A stretch of DNA of 49,976 nucleotides from Thermoanaerobaculia bacterium. GTDB taxonomy: Bacteria; Acidobacteriota; Thermoanaerobaculia; Thermoanaerobaculales; Sulfomarinibacteraceae. Made by a program: the position numbers and the translations under genes. The stretch is from contig JAMOWA010000028.1 of NCBI GenBank assembly GCA_027061805.1, forward strand, positions 1 through 49,976, in the 5' to 3' direction. The notes below the pieces were generated by a model that was not told the origin of the DNA, did no database searches, and worked only from the letters and a program-made list of their open reading frames with translations. This document shows, piece after piece, positions 1 to 7,918 of the stretch; positions within the stretch are counted from its first letter, which is position 1; every line of letters starts with the position of its first letter.

Positions 1-156
1 GGCGTCGGCGTCACCGTCGGCGTCGGCGTGATCGTCGGCGTCGGCGTGATCGTCGGCGTCGGCGTCACCGTCGGCGTCGGCGTGATCGTCGGCGTCGGCG
101 TCACCGTCGGCGTCGGCGTGGCCGTCGGTGTCACCGTCGGCGTCGGCGTCGCCGTG
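1..156 (-). repeat. 18-bp coding tandem repeat (Thr-Pro linker of PilY1-like gene)
   Basis: Seven 18-bp units at 1-126, then a 12-bp unit and one more 18-bp unit. On the minus strand each 18-bp unit encodes TPTPT followed by V, I or A. A second, shorter 6-bp version (about 986-1020) encodes the linker in front of the PA14 domain. Such linkers are usually extended and often O-glycosylated in secreted proteins. The array is cut by the window edge, so the copy number is unknown. Confidence 0.9.
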
Positions 157-2063
157 GGTTCGGCCACCGAGAGGGTCTCGGTCACCGTGCATTCCGTGCC
201 ATCCGGGAAGCGGAACCTGAGCTCGAGGGCGTAATCGCCGTAGAGCGGCTTCGGGACACTGTCGAAGTCAGCGTCCCAGAGGCCCCCCGTGGTTGCGGAG
301 TGGAACCAGCGGGTCCTGGAAGTCTCGGTGGGCGGGGTGGCTCCACTGCTCGAATCGAAGTTGGCGTACCGGTCGCCGTCCAGTTCGAACCAGTCCACGT
401 ACTGGCCGGAGGCGTTCTTGGGCCAGTCGAACGAGGTCCAGAAGAGGTAGGCGTCGGCGTCCGTATCGTTCGAGACCGTGGCCTGGATGTTGTCGTCGTT
501 GACGAACAGGGAGTCGATGTGGATGTCCGAGCACTCGTAGTCCCTGTCGGCGGGGTACAGGTACTCCTTCGGAATCGCCTCGGTCACGCCATCGGGCCGG
601 AGCCAGTACAGCCGTGCAACCGCGTCTCCTCCCCTCTCATAGAACTCGTACCGGATGTCGTGGAGCGTGCAGGCGCCCAGATCGATCTCGTCGGACCAGT
701 ACCACGTCCTCCCCTGATCCCGCCAGGCATCGATGAGGCTTGCTCCGTCGAGCCACAACCTGGAGCCGTCATCTGTCTGGAAGCCGAACCGGTAGATGCC
801 GCTCATGGGCGCCATGACCTGTCCGGTCCACCGGACCGAGAAATAGTTTTTCCAGATCCCGGGGGCAGGCGCGCCGCGGCCCCAGTCGAAGTCGACCGTT
901 GGGTCGATCCGCTGGACCCTGAACCTTGCGAGGTTCCGCCCCACGGAGTATTCGCCCAGCAACCCCGTCCCGTCGGTGGCGCACGGTGTGGGCGTGGGCG
1001 TGGGCGTGGGCGTGGGCGTCCAGGTGGGCAGAGGCACCGGCGGCACGCAGTCCCGCCAGCGGCGTTCCTCGGTCATGTCCACGTAGACCAGCCAGTCCGT
1101 GGTGTCGTCACCGTCCATGTCCTTGGTTCCCGTGCCCAGCCAGGCGTCGGGAACGTGGCCGTTCATGTTGTAGTCCCCGAAGTCGGCATCGGGCGTGCCG
1201 TCGTGGTCGTAGTCGGGGGGCGTCGTGTCCTGGGCAACCACCTTGGGGCTCGTGGGGTCCTTGGAGAGCTTGAGGTAGGCCCGGCGCTGCCACTGGCGCG
1301 TCCCGCCCGATGCCAGGGGCTCCGTCCAGGTCCCGGCACACTGCTCCGGTGGCCCCGTGCACCGCTGGAAGGAGGTGATGTACCGGCCCGCCGGGAAGAA
1401 ATAACGGTTGCTGTCCTGGCCGAAGTAGATGGGCAGCGTGTCCACCGCCAGCCCCGCCAGCGTCGAGGCGTTGAGCAGGGGGTTGGTCACGGAGTTGTAC
1501 GGTTGGGTCGGGTCCTTCAGCGGCCCGTACCGCCCGGGAGGCGGCACGTAGTTCGCACTCGATGAATCCGGGCTGAAGTACTGGCGGTAGCCGATCATCA
1601 CATCCGGGGCGATGTCGGCGGGATCGATCATGGGCTCGAAGCTGTCGGTGACGGGCGTGTAGCCCTCGTTGATGCCAATCCGGTAGAGGTAGTTGGGCTC
1701 GACGATCGAGAACCGGTCCCCGCCCAGGGCCTCGGTGATCCAGTGCTTCTGGTGGACCTCCTCGATCTCCTGGGCGTAGTGGGCGAAGGCGAAGTTGGAC
1801 CTGGCCGCGGCGTCCAGCAGGAAGCCCTCGAGCACCCGCTTGGCGATGGCCATCCTCGAGCGGATGTCGTCTCCGGAGCCCGGGAGCTCGTAGTTCGAGT
1901 AGGGATCCCACACCATGGAGGTGGACGAGTCCAGGATCACCAGGATGTTGGGTGGAGCGCTCCGCTCCCGGAGGAGGTCCCGGTCATCGGCGCTCGCGGG
2001 ACCAGCGCACACCGCCGCCACCACTGCCAGCACGATCAACGTTCGCAAGGGTTTCCTGAACAT
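1..2063 (-). CDS. pilY1: PilY1-like pilus tip/adhesin protein with PA14 domain (3' end outside window)
   Basis: Partial: about 687 residues are visible and the frame is still open at the window edge. The start ATG (2063) is followed by a signal peptide (about residues 1-25). A VWA-like segment follows with the metal-site motif D45-x-S47-x-S49 (ILDSSTSM), as in PilY1 N-termini. Around residues 290-320 is an Asp-rich, calcium-loop-like stretch (DYDHDGTPD). A Thr-Pro linker then leads to a PA14 domain, about residues 366-495 (GLLGEYS, FGFQTDDGSRLWLDG). A second, longer Thr-Pro repeat begins near residue 634. PilY1 proteins sit at type IV pilus tips and promote pilus assembly and adhesion. Gene order after fimT-pilV-pilW-pilX supports the call. 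PA14 often binds carbohydrate, so a glycan-binding tip is inferred. The usual PilY1 C-terminal beta-propeller would lie outside the window and cannot be checked. Confidence 0.82.
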   Translation of the reverse strand, partial: MFRKPLRTLIVLAVVAAVCAGPASADDRDLLRERSAPPNILVILDSSTSMVWDPYSNYELPGSGDDIRSRMAIAKRVLEGFLLDAAARSNFAFAHYAQEIEEVHQKHWITEALGGDRFSIVEPNYLYRIGINEGYTPVTDSFEPMIDPADIAPDVMIGYRQYFSPDSSSANYVPPPGRYGPLKDPTQPYNSVTNPLLNASTLAGLAVDTLPIYFGQDSNRYFFPAGRYITSFQRCTGPPEQCAGTWTEPLASGGTRQWQRRAYLKLSKDPTSPKVVAQDTTPPDYDHDGTPDADFGDYNMNGHVPDAWLGTGTKDMDGDDTTDWLVYVDMTEERRWRDCVPPVPLPTWTPTPTPTPTPTPCATDGTGLLGEYSVGRNLARFRVQRIDPTVDFDWGRGAPAPGIWKNYFSVRWTGQVMAPMSGIYRFGFQTDDGSRLWLDGASLIDAWRDQGRTWYWSDEIDLGACTLHDIRYEFYERGGDAVARLYWLRPDGVTEAIPKEYLYPADRDYECSDIHIDSLFVNDDNIQATVSNDTDADAYLFWTSFDWPKNASGQYVDWFELDGDRYANFDSSSGATPPTETSRTRWFHSATTGGLWDADFDSVPKPLYGDYALELRFRFPDGTECTVTETLSVAEPTATPTPTVTPTATPTPTVTPTPTITPTPTVTPTPTITPTPTITPTPTVTPT

Positions 2064-2072
2064 GGCCGCCCC

Positions 2073-2648
2073 CTAGTTGCAGAAGGTCACGGGAACGAAG
2101 TTGGACATGTCGAAGGGCCAGACGGTGACGTCCGCCTCCACGGCGGCCGCCGTGCTGCCCATGAGACCGCCCACGGACCGCACCGCCTCGGCCCGGATGT
2201 GGAAGAATCGCATCTTGTACTTCTGCTCCCACACCTGATTGTTCTCGATGATTGGTGATGGAGGTTCCGCCTCGCAGAGCTCCCGGACTGTCACCGTGTA
2301 CTCGCCGCGCAGCGGACCCGGGAGGTCCGGGTCATCGACCAGGATGAAGGATGTCCCGCCAGGGAAGGTGGCGGGATCCACCACGAAGCCCGACTGGATC
2401 ATCTGGATCTCCATCATGAGCCCCGCATCGGCCGCCGCGAGCGACTTCACGACCCAGCGGTCGGTCCCGCTGGCCTGGAGGCCCAGGGAGGTCTGGAGCA
2501 GCAGCCCCACACCCAGGAAGGCCAGGACGAGCGCCACCATGAGGGTCAGGATCAGGGCCGACCCCCGTTCGCCGGAGGGATTCACCGCTCCCGCTCCAGT
2601 CTGCACCACGGTCTTGCATGTCGTGTCCATCATCCTCGTCCTCGCCAT
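2073..2648 (-). CDS. pilX: PilX-like minor pilin
   Basis: 191 residues. After a short basic/polar leader comes ERGSALILTLMVALVLAFLG, a hydrophobic N-terminal helix of the PilX kind, followed by a segment ending SLAAADAGLM that matches the PilX N-terminal pattern (AAEAGL). PilX proteins join PilV, PilW and PilY1 in the priming complex at the pilus tip. The start ATG at 2648 shares one base with the pilW stop (TGATG), indicating translational coupling; an ATG five codons later is an alternative. It ends 9 bases before the pilY1 start. Only the N-terminal region is family-diagnostic, so the call rests on that and on gene order. Confidence 0.75.
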   Translation of the reverse strand: MARTRMMDTTCKTVVQTGAGAVNPSGERGSALILTLMVALVLAFLGVGLLLQTSLGLQASGTDRWVVKSLAAADAGLMMEIQMIQSGFVVDPATFPGGTSFILVDDPDLPGPLRGEYTVTVRELCEAEPPSPIIENNQVWEQKYKMRFFHIRAEAVRSVGGLMGSTAAAVEADVTVWPFDMSNFVPVTFCN

Positions 2649-3739
2649 CACAGAATGAAATCCCGCAGCGCCGCCTGGACCCTGAGCGCCCGCCACTTGG
2701 CCCGGCGGGCCGCCGCTCCCGGCGTCACCATGTTCTCCGCCCGGAAGGTCCTCAGGGGCTCGGTCCAGTCCATGACGGGGAACGGCGTCCTGCCAAGGAC
2801 CGTGATCCTGAGGGCCAGCGGCCTGTTGTTGGGATCACCGGCCACGGCGTTGCTGGGCCCGCCCGTGGTGACCTCGCTGTAGAACCACTCCGCGGGCTGG
2901 AGCTGGCGGTCCTGGTTGATGTCCAGCCCCAGGGCCACCTGGAGCGATCCGATGTTGACGGCCACCGGCTCCACGGATCCGTTGCCCGCGCCCGCCCGCC
3001 ACCGCATGAGCTGGAGGTCGGGGTCCACGAAGTAGTTGTAGGAATCCAGGATCCCCACGCGATAGACCTGGTAGGTGGGAGCTGACCAGGTGCCGCTCGG
3101 GTTGAGGGACTCCCAGAAGTCCCCGCCATTCCCGGTGAACTTGATGGTCAGCTTGTGGTTCTGGACCCCCGAGGGGGGGTTGCCCTCGTTGGTCTCCGTG
3201 ATGGCCGAACCCGACGCCACCGTGCCCACGACGTACTGGTTCCGGCCCATCAGGACGATGCCCTTGTTCTCGGGAGGCTCCAGGAGCCGCTGCTCCCGGC
3301 CGTTTGTGGTCCACTCCAGGACCTCCACCGTGCCGGACGAGACATTCACGCTCGCGGGCTGCACGAAGTATGGCGTGGCCTCGAAGAACCCCCGCAGGCG
3401 CAGCACGTCGCTGCCCGAGAGGGTGTCGTGGGCGTTGCCGAAGTCGTCATTGAAGGTGGTGCCGTTGTTGTCCACCACCTCCAGCGAGACCCACTGGAAG
3501 CCGGTGTCGTTGCGGGCCAGGGGAAGGTTCGTCCCCCCGCACATCCGGGCCGTCCTGACCAGGTGGTAGGCGGCGTACCGGACGTTCTCCTGGGTGTCGG
3601 CCAGGGCGGACTCCACCTTGGAGACCCTGGTGGACTGGTCCAGCAGCTGGAGGATGCCCACGAAGACCAGGGCGAAGACCACGATGGCCACCAGGAGCTC
3701 GACGAGCGTGAACCCGCGGGAGGGTTGTCGAGGATCCAT
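2648..3739 (-). CDS. pilW: PilW-like minor pilin, prepilin-type N-terminus
   Basis: 363 residues. The N-terminus MDPRQPSRGFTLVELLVAIV is a class III prepilin signal: short basic leader, Gly then Phe at the PilD cleavage site, and Glu at +5 of the mature protein. A hydrophobic helix and a coiled segment follow. Length and position between pilV and pilX match PilW, which helps initiate type IV pilus assembly. The stop overlaps the pilX start (TGATG), and the start lies one base after the pilV stop codon region. The C-terminal body has no motif I recognise. Confidence 0.83.
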   Translation of the reverse strand: MDPRQPSRGFTLVELLVAIVVFALVFVGILQLLDQSTRVSKVESALADTQENVRYAAYHLVRTARMCGGTNLPLARNDTGFQWVSLEVVDNNGTTFNDDFGNAHDTLSGSDVLRLRGFFEATPYFVQPASVNVSSGTVEVLEWTTNGREQRLLEPPENKGIVLMGRNQYVVGTVASGSAITETNEGNPPSGVQNHKLTIKFTGNGGDFWESLNPSGTWSAPTYQVYRVGILDSYNYFVDPDLQLMRWRAGAGNGSVEPVAVNIGSLQVALGLDINQDRQLQPAEWFYSEVTTGGPSNAVAGDPNNRPLALRITVLGRTPFPVMDWTEPLRTFRAENMVTPGAAARRAKWRALRVQAALRDFIL

Positions 3740-3740
3740 G

Positions 3741-4193
3741 TCAGCCCCCGTTCGGCACCTTCAGGGCCGTGGTCACGAACTCGCGGCGCCCCAGCAGCTG
3801 GGACCTGGTGGAGCGAACGTGGAGCGTCACCTTCTTCAGGTTGGCGGGAAGAGCCCCCGTGGGCGCCGGCCACACCGAGGTGTTCTGGACCTGGTTCCAG
3901 TTGAGGACCGAGAAGTCCTCGATGGCGTACCGCACCGTGATCCCGTCCGGCACCCCGATGGTCCAGTCGGCACCCGTCGTGGCATCGAGAAGGGGATCCG
4001 ACCAGGGGCGGGACTGGATGTCCTCCAGCACCTGGCGCGCCACGGCGGCCAGCCTGGCGTAGTCGTACCCCGAGGCGTTCACCACCACGGAGTGCGTGAA
4101 CAGACCCACGATCCCCAGCACCACAACGCCGAGGATCGCCAGCGCGATCAGCACCTCCAGCAGCGAGAAACCGCTCTCTCGCCTCGCTCGCAT
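3741..4193 (-). CDS. pilV: PilV-like minor pilin
   Basis: 150 residues starting MRARRESGFSLLEVLIALAI. This is a short basic leader, the Gly-Phe prepilin peptidase site and Glu at +5, followed by a hydrophobic helix, so it is exported and inserted as a pilin subunit. PilV connects the tip complex with the pilus fibre in other species. I chose the ATG at 4193 because it overlaps the upstream stop by one base (TGATG) and leaves an 8-residue leader; the upstream in-frame ATG (4226) would add 11 residues and lies inside fimT. Confidence 0.83.
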   Translation of the reverse strand: MRARRESGFSLLEVLIALAILGVVVLGIVGLFTHSVVVNASGYDYARLAAVARQVLEDIQSRPWSDPLLDATTGADWTIGVPDGITVRYAIEDFSVLNWNQVQNTSVWPAPTGALPANLKKVTLHVRSTRSQLLGRREFVTTALKVPNGG

Positions 4194-4807
4194 CAGTACC
4201 TCCAGTGCCTGAGCTCGGTGGTCCACCCGCCGGACCCGTCTGGCATCTCCACAATCACGGTCCCCGTCCCGCTGGCGATGGAGACCCTCACCACGTTCGA
4301 GTTCCCGTCGGTCAGGGTCACGGCGCCGTACCCGACGTCGCCGGCAGCGCTGGCCAGGACCACACCGTCCCTCCGGAACAGCACACCCTTGCTGCCGTCG
4401 GCCAGGGTGTGGAGCCGCCTCGTGGAGTCCTCGGCGATGGTGATGTCACCCGCCAGCTGCCGTTCCCAGACGATCCTCTCCCCGTCGTCGTAGGCCTCGT
4501 TGCCGTTGGAGTCCTCCCAGAGGCGGAAGACCGTCCCCGTTCCGGCCGCAAGACCGAGCACCACGGGGGTTCCCGCGCGGATGGCGTTGATCCGGCCCAG
4601 TGCCACGCCCTGGCGCAGGGTCCTCACCTGCTCCAGCATGTGGGCGCGGACCCTGGCCCGCCGCATGTTGGGGATGGCGATCACCAGGATGATGCCGATC
4701 AGGGTCACGACCACGAGAATCTCGATCAGCGTGTACCCGCGCTGCGCCCCGCGCCGTGCGGCCCCTCCGGCATACGTTCCCTGCAGACTCGTGTCCATCG
4801 CTGTCAT
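4193..4807 (-). CDS. fimT: FimT/FimU (GspH-type) minor pilin
   Basis: 204 residues. A leader of about 23 residues ends QRGYTLIEILVVVTLIGIIL: Gly-Tyr cleavage site, Glu at +5, hydrophobic helix. The body is a GspH/FimT-like beta-rich domain with an Asp/Asn-rich loop (WEDSNGNEAYDDGE). The start at 4807 has GGAG eight bases upstream; a second ATG three codons later is possible. First gene of the minor pilin operon. The 97-bp gap behind the glycosyltransferase holds an imperfect hairpin at 4890-4910 and an AT-rich patch at 4851-4869, but no promoter I can defend, so cotranscription with 4905-7265 is possible. Confidence 0.82.
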   Translation of the reverse strand: MTAMDTSLQGTYAGGAARRGAQRGYTLIEILVVVTLIGIILVIAIPNMRRARVRAHMLEQVRTLRQGVALGRINAIRAGTPVVLGLAAGTGTVFRLWEDSNGNEAYDDGERIVWERQLAGDITIAEDSTRRLHTLADGSKGVLFRRDGVVLASAAGDVGYGAVTLTDGNSNVVRVSIASGTGTVIVEMPDGSGGWTTELRHWRY

Positions 4808-4904
4808 CTTCCGTTCTCCGGATGGCTGCGTCAACAACTGCCGGCCCCCTTTCAAAAAGCTTTGACAAATGGACCCCGGCCCGCTGCGGCGGTCACGGGG
4901 GCCG

Positions 4905-7265
4905 TCACCGCCCACGGCCCAGCTGCCACACCCTGCCGGACGCATCCGCCAGGAACAGCTCACGTCCGGTCCATGCCACCCCGGTTGGCGCGACCCCCGC
5001 GGCACCCAGGTCCACACTGTGGACCACACCGTCCTCGACGATCACGAGCCGGCCCGCCGGCCAGTCCGAGGTCACCCAGAACCCCGGTGCCAGCACGGCG
5101 ATCTGGGGACGGGGGTAGGGATCCCGCCACGTGCCGGCCAGCTCCACCACCCGCCTGACCGAGCCGTCGCGGCCGAAGACCTGGATGCGGTGGTTCCCCG
5201 TGTCGCACACCACCAGCTCCCCGTCACCCTGCCAGGCCACACCCACGGGCTCCTGGAGCTGGCCGCGGCCCGAGCCGGCCTCTCCCAGCGTCCAGCTCCG
5301 GCGTGCGCCGGGTGCGTAGAGCACGATCCGGCGGTTTCCCGTGTCGGCCACCGCCAGCGTCCCGTCGGGCGCCACCGCCACCGACCTGGGCCCGTACCAG
5401 CCCCCCGGGGGCACCGGGAGCTCCCGGACCTTCCCGTCCGCGGGGTTGAACAGCAGCACCCGGTGGTTCCACGTGTCGGCCACCACCAGGACACCGCCGG
5501 GGGCCCAGGCCACGTCCTCCGGCTCCCTGAGGGTCTCGGGAACCGCCAGGTTGGCCAGCCGTCCCTCCCCGTCCAGGAAGGCGACCCGGGAGGCAGCAGT
5601 GTCCGCCACGGCGAGCCAGGTCCCACCCCAGGCCAGGCCGTGGGGTTCCCGGAGGAGGCCCTCGCCCCCCACCCGGGCCGTACGGACCCCCAGGCTCTCC
5701 TCGAGACCCGGGGGGGGTGGCACCGTCCGCCAGCTCCCCAGGGCCTCCTCCGAGCGGCGGAGCACCACCGTCTCCGCGAAGCCTATGGGGCTCCACGGTT
5801 TCCGGGTCACGAGGTAGGCGAGGAGCCGGGACACCGGGGGCCACGGGCCGTCCTCGGGGACCCACCAGGCCCTGAGGGGAATGCGCGTGGCCACATACCC
5901 CGGCCCCAGCCTCTGGAGAACCGCCTCCTCCTGGGCGGGATCGCACACCACCAGCGGCGGCCGCATGCCCGGCTGGGGCTCCCCCCACCACACCGGGACG
6001 TGCCGCCAGTACCAGGTCAGCGGCCACCCCGCCTCGCCCGGAACCGCCGCCACGGGGTCCTCGGTGCCCGCGAGGGCCAGGCCCTCCCGGACCACCTCCT
6101 TGAGCTCGGGACAGGTCTGCACGTAGACGAGTGACTCGACCCTCGGGAGCCTCGGTGAGATCTCGTCGTTGACGAAGGCGGCCGCCACGCCCGCCACCAC
6201 GGTGGCGGCGAGGCCCGCCCCCAGGACCACCCGGGGCACCCACCGTCCCTCCCGGGAGAAGGTCCGGGCGAGCGCGAGGCCCGCCAGCGGGATGAAGGCC
6301 CACACCTGGTGGACCTCCAGCCAGGGCGTCTTCTCCCCCAGCCAGGCGTACATGGCCACGGAGAGCACACCGACGGCGAGGAGGAACACCTCGAGCCTCG
6401 TCCGGCGCCCCCTGCGGAGCATGTACCACACCGCGGCGCCGAGGGGCAGGAACTCGTACTGGACGAGCCGGGGCAGGTGATACCACCACGGTCCGCTCAC
6501 CCGCTGGATGCTGTGCTGCTGCCACCAGTAGGTCACCGCCTTCACGGGAAAGGCCCAGTCGGCCGGCCACCGGAACCCCACCGTGTAGAGCGGCACGGCC
6601 ACCGCCACGGCCACGCAGGAGGCCGCCAGGATCCCGAAGGCGTGCTCCCGGAGCCACGCCACGGCCGCCGGAACCGATTCCCGGATCCCCTCCCGGATCG
6701 CCACCACACCGGCCGACGCTGCCAGGAGCACCCCCGTGACGTAGACGTTCTCCTTGGTGGCCAGGGCCAGCCCCGCCCACAGCCCGAGCCACAGCCAGGC
6801 CCGGGACGAGCCCTCCAGCACCCCCAGGAAGGCCACCAGGGCCGCCGAGGCGGTGACCGCCTCCAGCACGTCCATGCGCAGGAACCGGCCGTAGTAGAGA
6901 AAGATCGGCGAGACGGTGAAGAGGAGCCCCGTCCACCAGGCCGCTTCCTCGCCCAGCGTTCTCCGGAGCTCCCAGGCCACCCCCAGCATCAGGATCCCGG
7001 CCAGCGCCACCGGCAGCCGGGCCGTGAAGTCCGAGTCCCCCAGGATCAGGTAGGACGCGGCGGTCAGGTGGTAGAGCAGGGGCCCGTGGTAGGTGGGGTC
7101 GTAGCGGTACCGGCCCTGGTTGGCCAGGTCCCAGGAGAGCGCGGCGTGGATGGCCTCGTCGTGGTGGAAGCTCCGCTCCTCCAGCCGCCAGAGGTGGAGC
7201 CCCACACACAGGATCGCCAGCGCGATCCAGGCCAGCCACCGTCCGAGCCGACGCCGAGGAGCCAC
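4905..7265 (-). CDS. Agl23-like GT-C glycosyltransferase fused to NHL beta-propeller
   Basis: 786 residues. The first two thirds is a multi-pass membrane protein of the GT-C fold, closest by eye to the Agl23 family (TIGR03663). The diagnostic acidic loop after the first helix reads FHHDEAIHA (D36, E37). Residues about 537-786 form a soluble propeller with NHL-type blades; signatures such as VADTWNHRVLLF, VADTGNRRIVLY and CDTGNHRIQVF recur. GT-C enzymes use polyprenyl-phosphate-linked sugars and act on the outer face of the membrane, so the propeller is expected outside. GTG start; a TAGAGT -10-like hexamer ends six bases before it, so the mRNA may be leaderless. It lies directly upstream of the minor pilins on the same strand, so pilin glycosylation is a plausible but unproven role. 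Confidence 0.78.
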   Translation of the reverse strand: MAPRRRLGRWLAWIALAILCVGLHLWRLEERSFHHDEAIHAALSWDLANQGRYRYDPTYHGPLLYHLTAASYLILGDSDFTARLPVALAGILMLGVAWELRRTLGEEAAWWTGLLFTVSPIFLYYGRFLRMDVLEAVTASAALVAFLGVLEGSSRAWLWLGLWAGLALATKENVYVTGVLLAASAGVVAIREGIRESVPAAVAWLREHAFGILAASCVAVAVAVPLYTVGFRWPADWAFPVKAVTYWWQQHSIQRVSGPWWYHLPRLVQYEFLPLGAAVWYMLRRGRRTRLEVFLLAVGVLSVAMYAWLGEKTPWLEVHQVWAFIPLAGLALARTFSREGRWVPRVVLGAGLAATVVAGVAAAFVNDEISPRLPRVESLVYVQTCPELKEVVREGLALAGTEDPVAAVPGEAGWPLTWYWRHVPVWWGEPQPGMRPPLVVCDPAQEEAVLQRLGPGYVATRIPLRAWWVPEDGPWPPVSRLLAYLVTRKPWSPIGFAETVVLRRSEEALGSWRTVPPPPGLEESLGVRTARVGGEGLLREPHGLAWGGTWLAVADTAASRVAFLDGEGRLANLAVPETLREPEDVAWAPGGVLVVADTWNHRVLLFNPADGKVRELPVPPGGWYGPRSVAVAPDGTLAVADTGNRRIVLYAPGARRSWTLGEAGSGRGQLQEPVGVAWQGDGELVVCDTGNHRIQVFGRDGSVRRVVELAGTWRDPYPRPQIAVLAPGFWVTSDWPAGRLVIVEDGVVHSVDLGAAGVAPTGVAWTGRELFLADASGRVWQLGRGR

Positions 7266-7277
7266 GGGAGCACTCTA
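7266..7277 (-). promoter_or_regulatory. Possible leaderless promoter (-10) of the Agl23-like gene
   Basis: On the minus strand TAGAGT (7277-7272, fits TAnnnT) is followed by six bases and then the GTG start at 7265. No good Shine-Dalgarno precedes the GTG. No convincing -35 is visible. Confidence 0.35.
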
Positions 7278-7322
7278 CCGCGGGCCGCGGACGAGGGGAA
7301 GGGCACCCCCTCCACCCGCCCG

Positions 7323-7415
7323 GTGAAGAGGTGAAGACGTGAAGAGGTGAGGAGGTGAAGACGGCCCCCGCCCGTCCGGGAGGGGCAGGGGGGCAGGGAG
7401 GCAGGGGGGCAGGGG
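7323..7415. repeat. Composite repeat module A1: 8-bp array, core, G-rich array
   Basis: Five 8-bp units of the GTGAAGAG type (7323-7362) run into the core CGGCCCCCGCCCGTCCGGG (about 7362-7380). Four GGGGCAGG-type units follow (7382-7415). The core recurs exactly at 7535-7555, and reverse-complement relatives occur at 14790-14820 and 37871-37940. Confidence 0.85.
7382..7415 (+). other. Potential G-quadruplex-forming tract
   Basis: Five runs of three to six G are separated by loops of two to five bases (CA, CA, AGGCA, CA). This meets the usual G3+N1-7 pattern on the plus strand, upstream of the minus-strand Agl23-like gene. Confidence 0.55.
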
Positions 7416-7505
7416 AGAGTACCCGGCCGCTGCCGTGAGCCGCCGCCCGAAGCAAAGCGCCGCCAGGGCGGCGGCGCCGCGGTCCCATGAAGGTGAGTGA
7501 AGGGG

Positions 7506-7556
7506 GTCAGGACGTCAGGGCGTGAGGGCGTGGGGACGGCCCCCGCCCGTCCGGGG
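7506..7556. repeat. Composite repeat module A2
   Basis: Four 8-bp units (GTCAGGAC, GTCAGGGC, GTGAGGGC, GTGGGGAC; 7506-7537) are followed by the same GC-rich core as module A1 (7535-7555) and a GTGCAGGGGC tail. Order and period match A1. Confidence 0.8.
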
Positions 7557-7604
7557 TGCAGGGGCGAGGAAGAGAAGCCCGGAGAGGCCGGCGCGCGGAG
7601 GGGC

Positions 7605-7636
7605 GTCCTGACGTCCTAACGTCCTAACGTCCTTAC
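7605..7636. repeat. 8-bp tandem repeat, 4 units
   Basis: GTCCTGAC, GTCCTAAC, GTCCTAAC, GTCCTTAC in tandem. No interruptions or spacers. Confidence 0.9.
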
Positions 7637-7643
7637 CCTCTTT

Positions 7644-7672
7644 CGTTTCACGTTTCACCTTTCACGTTTCAC
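7644..7672. repeat. 7-bp tandem repeat (CGTTTCA type), 4 units
   Basis: Units CGTTTCA, CGTTTCA, CCTTTCA, CGTTTCA, preceded on the plus strand by CCTCTTT. The reverse complement of array plus flank (GTGAAACGAAAGAGG) is present at 37634-37648, so the array and its edge are shared between two distant regions. Confidence 0.9.
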
Positions 7673-7806
7673 GAATGGGCGCGCGGAGGGGCGCAGCCCC
7701 GGCGGGGTGCACGCGACGGGGCACCGGGCGCCCGCACCCGGGTGGACTGGAGCGGGCAGACCGGAGGCGCGGCCCGGCCGCGCCCCGCGCGCCACACCAC
7801 CACCGA

Positions 7807-7848
7807 CACGGACACGGTCACGGTCACGGTCACGGTCACGGTCACGGT
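7807..7848. repeat. 6-bp tandem repeat (CACGGT), about 7 units
   Basis: CACGGA/CACGGT units without interruption, 60 to 100 bp upstream of the plus-strand GT-C gene. The related reverse-complement unit CCGTGN forms arrays in regions B and C. Confidence 0.9.
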
Positions 7849-7906
7849 CGGAACCGGGAATCCCGCCGGTCCCATTCCCGGGTGGACGGACGGGAATCGT
7901 TCGGGC

Positions 7907-7918
7907 TAGGATCGCGCC
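7907..7918 (+). promoter_or_regulatory. Possible leaderless promoter (-10) of the plus-strand GT-C gene
   Basis: TAGGAT (7907-7912, fits TAnnnT) is six bases before the GTG start. Eighteen bases upstream lies TGGACG, a 4/6 match to a -35. The AGGA inside the same hexamer could instead serve as a Shine-Dalgarno, so leaderless initiation is not certain. Confidence 0.35.

Larger units (their letters stand above)
7266..7918. other. Gene-free divergent intergenic region A, filled with short tandem repeats
   Basis: This 653-bp stretch separates two divergent glycosyltransferase genes. The open frames crossing it are repeat-driven and look non-coding. It contains two copies of a composite repeat module (7323-7415 and 7506-7556), an 8-bp array (7605-7636), a 7-bp array (7644-7672) and a 6-bp array (7807-7848), plus a GC-rich palindromic patch near 7441-7480. 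Possible leaderless promoters sit at both ends. Confidence 0.8.

Noticed and set aside
1-156. Non-coding satellite
   Set aside because: The 18-bp units keep frame and encode a Thr-Pro linker in the PilY1-like protein.
4851-4910. Terminator or promoter between the Agl23-like gene and fimT
   Set aside because: The 4890-4910 hairpin has a mismatch, overlaps the stop codon and lacks a T-run; the AT-rich patch has a TTGTCA but no -10 at a proper distance.
7605-7672. CRISPR array
   Set aside because: Units are 7-8 bp with no spacers between them, and no cas genes are present.
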